A stretch of 37,500 bases of DNA from Apostichopus japonicus. Taxonomy: Eukaryota; Echinodermata; Holothuroidea; Aspidochirotida; Stichopodidae. The translations under genes and the position numbers were made by a program. The stretch is taken from assembly GCF_037975245.1 (NCBI RefSeq), contig NC_092573.1, positions 5,385,001 to 5,422,500 on the forward strand, written 5' to 3'. Positions 33,780-37,500 of this stretch are shown here, piece by piece (within the stretch, counting starts at the first letter, position 1; each line of letters opens with the position of its first letter). The notes under the pieces are model-generated. The model searched no databases. It was not told where the DNA came from and was given only the letters and a program-made list of their open reading frames with translations.

Positions 33780-34820
33780 GTGTCTTTTTTGAAATTTCCG
33801 ACGCTTAAGTTAATATTAATCATCTCTTAAATTCCGAATCTTTATTGAGTCAACGTAAGCGAAGTTGATGTAATCATGTTGTACTGACACTCGTGGTATG
33901 TGTATGCTCTGCGCTCGACGCGTAAGTGAATCGTAATCTTCCCGTAAATTCCGAATTCAGTGGAGAATACATTCAACGTAAACGCAATGCGTAAGTTGGT
34001 GTAATCATGCTGTAAGCAAATTTTTCTTCTTTCAGTAGGTGCCCGAAAAATTCTCAGCATATTGCCCGAATTTTCACCAAAAGTTTTGGTTGGGGGGGGG
34101 GGGCTGCAGCCCCCCAGCCCCCCCGCCTCCTACGCCTATGCGTGGTGTGCATGCTTCGGAATTTCCGACGTGTATATCCTAAACATGCCGTACTGTGCCT
34201 GTTTCAGGTGAACGAAAATAACTTAAACTTGACTTTAAGGATTTCGTAATCAATACGTAAACGCTGAAATGAACGTATTTGGGTATTTGTAAGTTAATTG
34301 TAAATATACAGTAAATTTTTAACTGCACTCGTTTCAGCCAACGTAAATGTTGAAATTTTGTTCATGAGATGCAGTCACAGGGTAATATCATTATCGGAAG
34401 ATTGACATTAGAATTGTGTCCAGTGTTTTATTTCATGGAACAATCAACGTTAACGTCATGCTTAAGTTTGGCGTAAGTTTGTTGCAAACGCGTTGCATCT
34501 ATGCTACGAGTTTCCGATGTGTAAGATAATCGTAATCCTGTCGTAAATTTCTTCGTGGCGAGATTAAGGTCAACGTAAACGTGGAGAAGAAATAAGTTTT
34601 AATAAATACGAAAGTAATTATTAACTTCCGATATGTAAGTTGTCATAAACGTAACGGAAATCTGTTGTTCCGTGTTTACAATGTTTACGGATGCGTAATC
34701 ACATCGTAAACGCGTTGTTCCAAAATGTACGGGTTTCCGATGTTTAAGGTGACCGTAAGCAAGACGTAAACATCCAAGGACTGTGCTTACGATAACTTAA
34801 ATGCGTGTCTTTTTCCCGTG
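33780..34820. repeat. CGTAA-rich repeat, second copy
   Basis: The segment is dense in CGTAAACG, CGTAAGT, CGTAATC and TTTCCGA motifs. It ends GCGTGTCTTTTTCCCGTG at 34803-34820, the inverted match to 19757-19774. A block with a G run and C runs at about 34035-34137 interrupts it and looks like a further insertion. No transposase frame was found. Confidence 0.55.
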
Positions 34821-35226
34821 ATAAGAGTAAGCCGTGTTGTAATGTTTCGACAAAGATCATTCGTGGAGTAGTGACTAAAGGCGATGTACATTGAAATGGT
34901 TTAAGTTACTTTCGACAGAAGAATTGAGTCGTTACGAATGTTATCAGGATTGGAAATTTTGCATTTGCAAATAATATTTTATAGGCATGCCATGCTTTTA
35001 TAATTTCAATTTCTGCCTCGGGAGATCACGGAAGTAGGCTAATCAGTATACAGTACAGTATAGCAAGAAGAAACAAGTTACAATTGGAATTGTTTTTTAA
35101 AACATCGAGATGATCATAAAAGCGATCATACGGCAGCCGGTTTGCTCTGATCACTTGCTTTTCATTTAAATTCGACTTGTCAAATACTTCATAGGCCTTT
35201 CATAGGCTAATGAGAAATGATCTCCT

Positions 35227-35253
35227 CATAAAGGTTTTGTGAAAACCTTTATG
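35227..35253. repeat. perfect 12-bp hairpin
   Basis: CATAAAGGTTTT, then the 3-base loop GTG, then AAAACCTTTATG. The fold is tight, but no T-run terminator context is evident and it lies far from a recognised gene end. Confidence 0.9.
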
Positions 35254-35457
35254 ACCCATGATGCAAGTGTCTATGCTATGAAATTTTCAATTGCATGTGA
35301 CATCATTCATTTATGTATGAACTTAATAGTATCTACGAAAATGTTTTACATTATGTCATTTGACGGACGCACAACGTCACCGCTTATCGACCAGTTCCAG
35401 TTAACGACGATGGTAATGTAAAATACACTGCAGACCGTTAGCAACTTACCGTATTTC

Positions 35458-35702
35458 AAGGTAGTCTGTATAGGCCCCAAATTATAGCAGGCTATAATTG
35501 CTAGAAGTTTTTAAAAAGTACTTTACTGGAGGTCTTTACTCTCCAAATTGTTTTCAGACATTCTAAATGAACACACAAGATAACTGAATGTCCCAGTGAG
35601 GTAAATTTTCTCCAGGGTGGTAATAACAATGGTTTAACAATATTGACCAAAGGTGACCATATTTGAATATCTGGCAAATTTGGGGCCAATGCAGCATACC
35701 TA
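35458..35702 (+). mobile_element. MITE-245 copy 6 (full length)
   Basis: A 245-bp copy with ends AAGGTAGTCTGTATAGGCCC and GGGGCCAATGCAGCATACCT, which form an imperfect terminal inverted repeat (AGGTA...GGCCCCAAAT). It lies about 130 bases downstream of the GRP-B signal-peptide exon, so it is intronic if that gene is real. Confidence 0.85.
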
Positions 35703-35834
35703 TAATCAATCACACAGAAGTGACAAACATTATACTCATGTATTTGCTTCAGTCTGATTGACTAATAACTATGATGTAACAATATGAGTCTTTCGACTTA
35801 AAGTTAGGAAAGGTACAAGAAAGAAGACTCTTAC

Positions 35835-35909
35835 CTTATGGCCTTCTGTGCTCTGCAAGGCACTAGCTATAAGACAACAAACTAAAATGGTCACAAACAG
35901 CGGTCTCAT
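35835..35909 (-). CDS. GRP-B exon 1, signal-peptide exon
   Basis: ATG at 35909 opens 25 codons: MRPLFVTILVCCLIAS, then ALQSTEGHK. They end AAG|GTAAGA in phase 0. This is a clear secretory signal peptide. It aligns with GRP-A exon 1 (MRSLFVTVLVCWLIAS, VLQATEGRAK) along its whole length with only one length difference, and the donor site is the same. It lies on the same strand, upstream of both glycine exons. The next compatible exon downstream in the window is the poly-Gly exon at 17608-17811, about 18 kb away. The joining of the two is inferred. The signal exon itself is well supported by paralogy. Confidence 0.68.
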
Positions 35910-36079
35910 CTTCGTAAAATTCTTTGACAATGTAAATGCCTGGACAAATACGAGGACTTTTAAGCAATGTTGCAGAGTATCAAATTACCCTCCTTCGAGT
36001 AGATAGTTAACATGTTCTTGCTCTTTTTCTTTGAAACGATGCAAATGATACTATGTTGTTTTTCGTAACTTTATACGGC

Positions 36080-36112
36080 TTATATAGGAGACCATTTTGC
36101 TGGTACGAACAA
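36080..36112 (-). promoter_or_regulatory. GRP-B promoter block with TATA box
   Basis: The minus strand reads TTGTTCGTACCAGCAAAATG then GTCTCCTATATAAGCC. The TATA box lies about 175 bases upstream of the GRP-B ATG. The preceding bases are nearly identical to the block upstream of GRP-A. Similarity continues upstream to about 36195 (TACTTTGTAACTTTAAACTG). Confidence 0.6.
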
Positions 36113-36199
36113 GAACTTTGGTGGTGTCACATACAAACTTCATGGATATGTAACTTGCAAAACCTACTTTGTAACTTTAAACTGAGAGATGATTATTGT

Positions 36200-37500
36200 C
36201 AATCTGTAATATGATAGATATTCTGATTGGAATTTCAGAGTTTACAGAATATTTGTCTTTTCTGAAAAATATCTGAAAATATCTAGTGCAGATGGAAAAA
36301 AACTTACTCTACAATATTTCCCTGCCAAAAATTTGTCAAGTATCAAGGACAGGAAGTCTGTATGTGGTTGAACTACGTTGATACTTGTTAAAATCACAGC
36401 ATCATATTTGTTATACTTTGATATTATTTTTGGTGGGGGAGGGTGAGGGGGGCAAGTACCTGGGCGGGCCGCCCGTGCATCTGGTTTATTTATATATTTT
36501 AAAATATTTTCACTTGTTTTCTTTGTCGACTTGAGGGGCGCTGATCCGCCCCCACTCTGTACCCGCCGTTGACCAGTAGACATAAGGAAGTTAAATTGAA
36601 AGTTTCACCAGTATATATAAAGTGGTAAAAGGTCATCTAGTTCAAATCGAGTTCACACTTTCACACAGCAGTTCACACAGCATATGAAAAGGTGGTGAAA
36701 AGCAATGACAACTGTATGAGCCAGTTGAGTATAAAACTGGAAAGATATACATTTTTTAGATTGTGATAAAGTACAGTTTTCATCAACTTTGGATGATAAG
36801 GAATGTAAAGTCCAAAGTCATCAGGGATTTTATTGTTTCATTTCAATTCTTCAGTGAGTTTAGTTAATTGGTTTTGGACTAAAATAAGATTTTCTTTCTA
36901 TTTTAGGCTCCAACTTTCTGACTGGGAAGAGATTCATGGTAGCAGTTTAAGGGTGTCATTATTAATGACCACGAGGTGGATTTTAAGAGTGCTCTTTTCT
37001 TTCCTCTCTGCAACTTTTTTTTTCTAATGTGTGTAACATACAAATAATCCAGCAGAATTTTGTATACCTATGCAGTTTAGGGCAGCCGTGAGTACTATGA
37101 AAATGTATTGCTTCTTACTGATACTTGTTTGATATCGCACTCACTTATGATCATTTAGCATGTTCCAAGGTGAGTTTGATGTCATGATACAGGTCTGACA
37201 GGACTTAGAAAGGTAGCATTCCCCTTACCAGTGCCAGAGGCCTAATGGGGGGGGGGGGGGGTATTTGACCTACTGTGTGGCGATCAGAACATCTTCCGTT
37301 AGCATATATGTATATGTTAATGGTTGTGATGAATTTTAAGTCGCAACAACAGATACCAGAATGCTGGATGTCATGGTTGTACATAAGAATTGCATTTATT
37401 TTAAGGGCCGTACGAGCCTTGCTCATAGACCCATGCTCCTGTTCACAGGACCTGCCTTTTGTGCCTCATACCTGACTCATCTTAATTATGACTTACGTGA
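36200..37500. other. no gene recognised
   Basis: A G-rich and C-rich stretch at 36430-36550 (with GGGCGGGCCGCCC) looks repeat-derived and accounts for the minus frame 36242-36583. A TATATAAA occurs on the plus strand near 36612, but no open frame follows it. A G run lies at 37247-37261. Confidence 0.4.

Noticed and set aside
36242-36583. 113-codon minus-strand frame with a Pro-rich stretch
   Set aside because: It is generated by a G-rich and C-rich repeat-like segment, with no domain, signal peptide or splice-supported ends.
36612-36619. TATATAAA as a plus-strand promoter
   Set aside because: No credible open frame or exon follows within the window, and isolated TATA-like words are expected in AT-rich DNA.

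Overview
The window looks like an AT-rich, intron-containing animal genome. Canonical GT-AG exon junctions, tRNA-derived SINE sequence, MITEs, microsatellites and minisatellites are all visible. No operon-like gene layout, rRNA, CRISPR array or prokaryotic signal was seen. The very frequent poly-G/poly-C runs and the repeat content suggest a marine invertebrate. An echinoderm such as a holothurian is my guess, at low confidence. Most of the long reading frames in the window are artefacts of repeats.

The clearest protein-coding content is a probable tandem pair of two-exon genes on the minus strand, here called GRP-A and GRP-B, for secreted glycine-rich proteins. Each has a short signal-peptide exon ending in a phase-0 AAG|GTAAGA donor: 13146-13223 for A and 35835-35909 for B. 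Each second exon is an almost pure (GGN)n tract that ends in a Trp codon followed by TAG: 10830-11363 for A and 17608-17811 for B. The two signal peptides, the promoter blocks and the 3' untranslated blocks are recognisably homologous. On the minus strand the order is B exon 1, B exon 2, A exon 1, A exon 2, which fits head-to-tail duplication. The roughly 18 kb intron implied for GRP-B is packed with transposable elements. A further remnant of the GRP-A intron lies at 15900-16640. I do not recognise the family.

A second locus, at 3074-5021 on the minus strand, encodes a large secreted protein of unknown family. It is broken by at least four frameshifts and one in-frame stop, and it ends at a good splice donor. 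It is a recent pseudogene or a gene damaged by homopolymer errors in the assembly.

The rest is repeat landscape. From left to right: a 67-bp minisatellite (7822-9340); polypyrimidine/polypurine tracts that are the Gly exons themselves; a 285-bp MITE with a perfect 8-bp target duplication (15993-16277); a 1.4 kb hAT-like element (20091-21489) nested in an older CGTAA-rich repeat; a tRNA-derived SINE with a (TA)n tail (about 26599-26954); a roughly 105-bp tandem array headed by a perfect palindrome (27802-28140); and six copies of a roughly 245-bp MITE family. Two of those MITE copies are tied to a roughly 277-bp satellite whose units carry poly-G runs (29190-30710 and 31140-31400).
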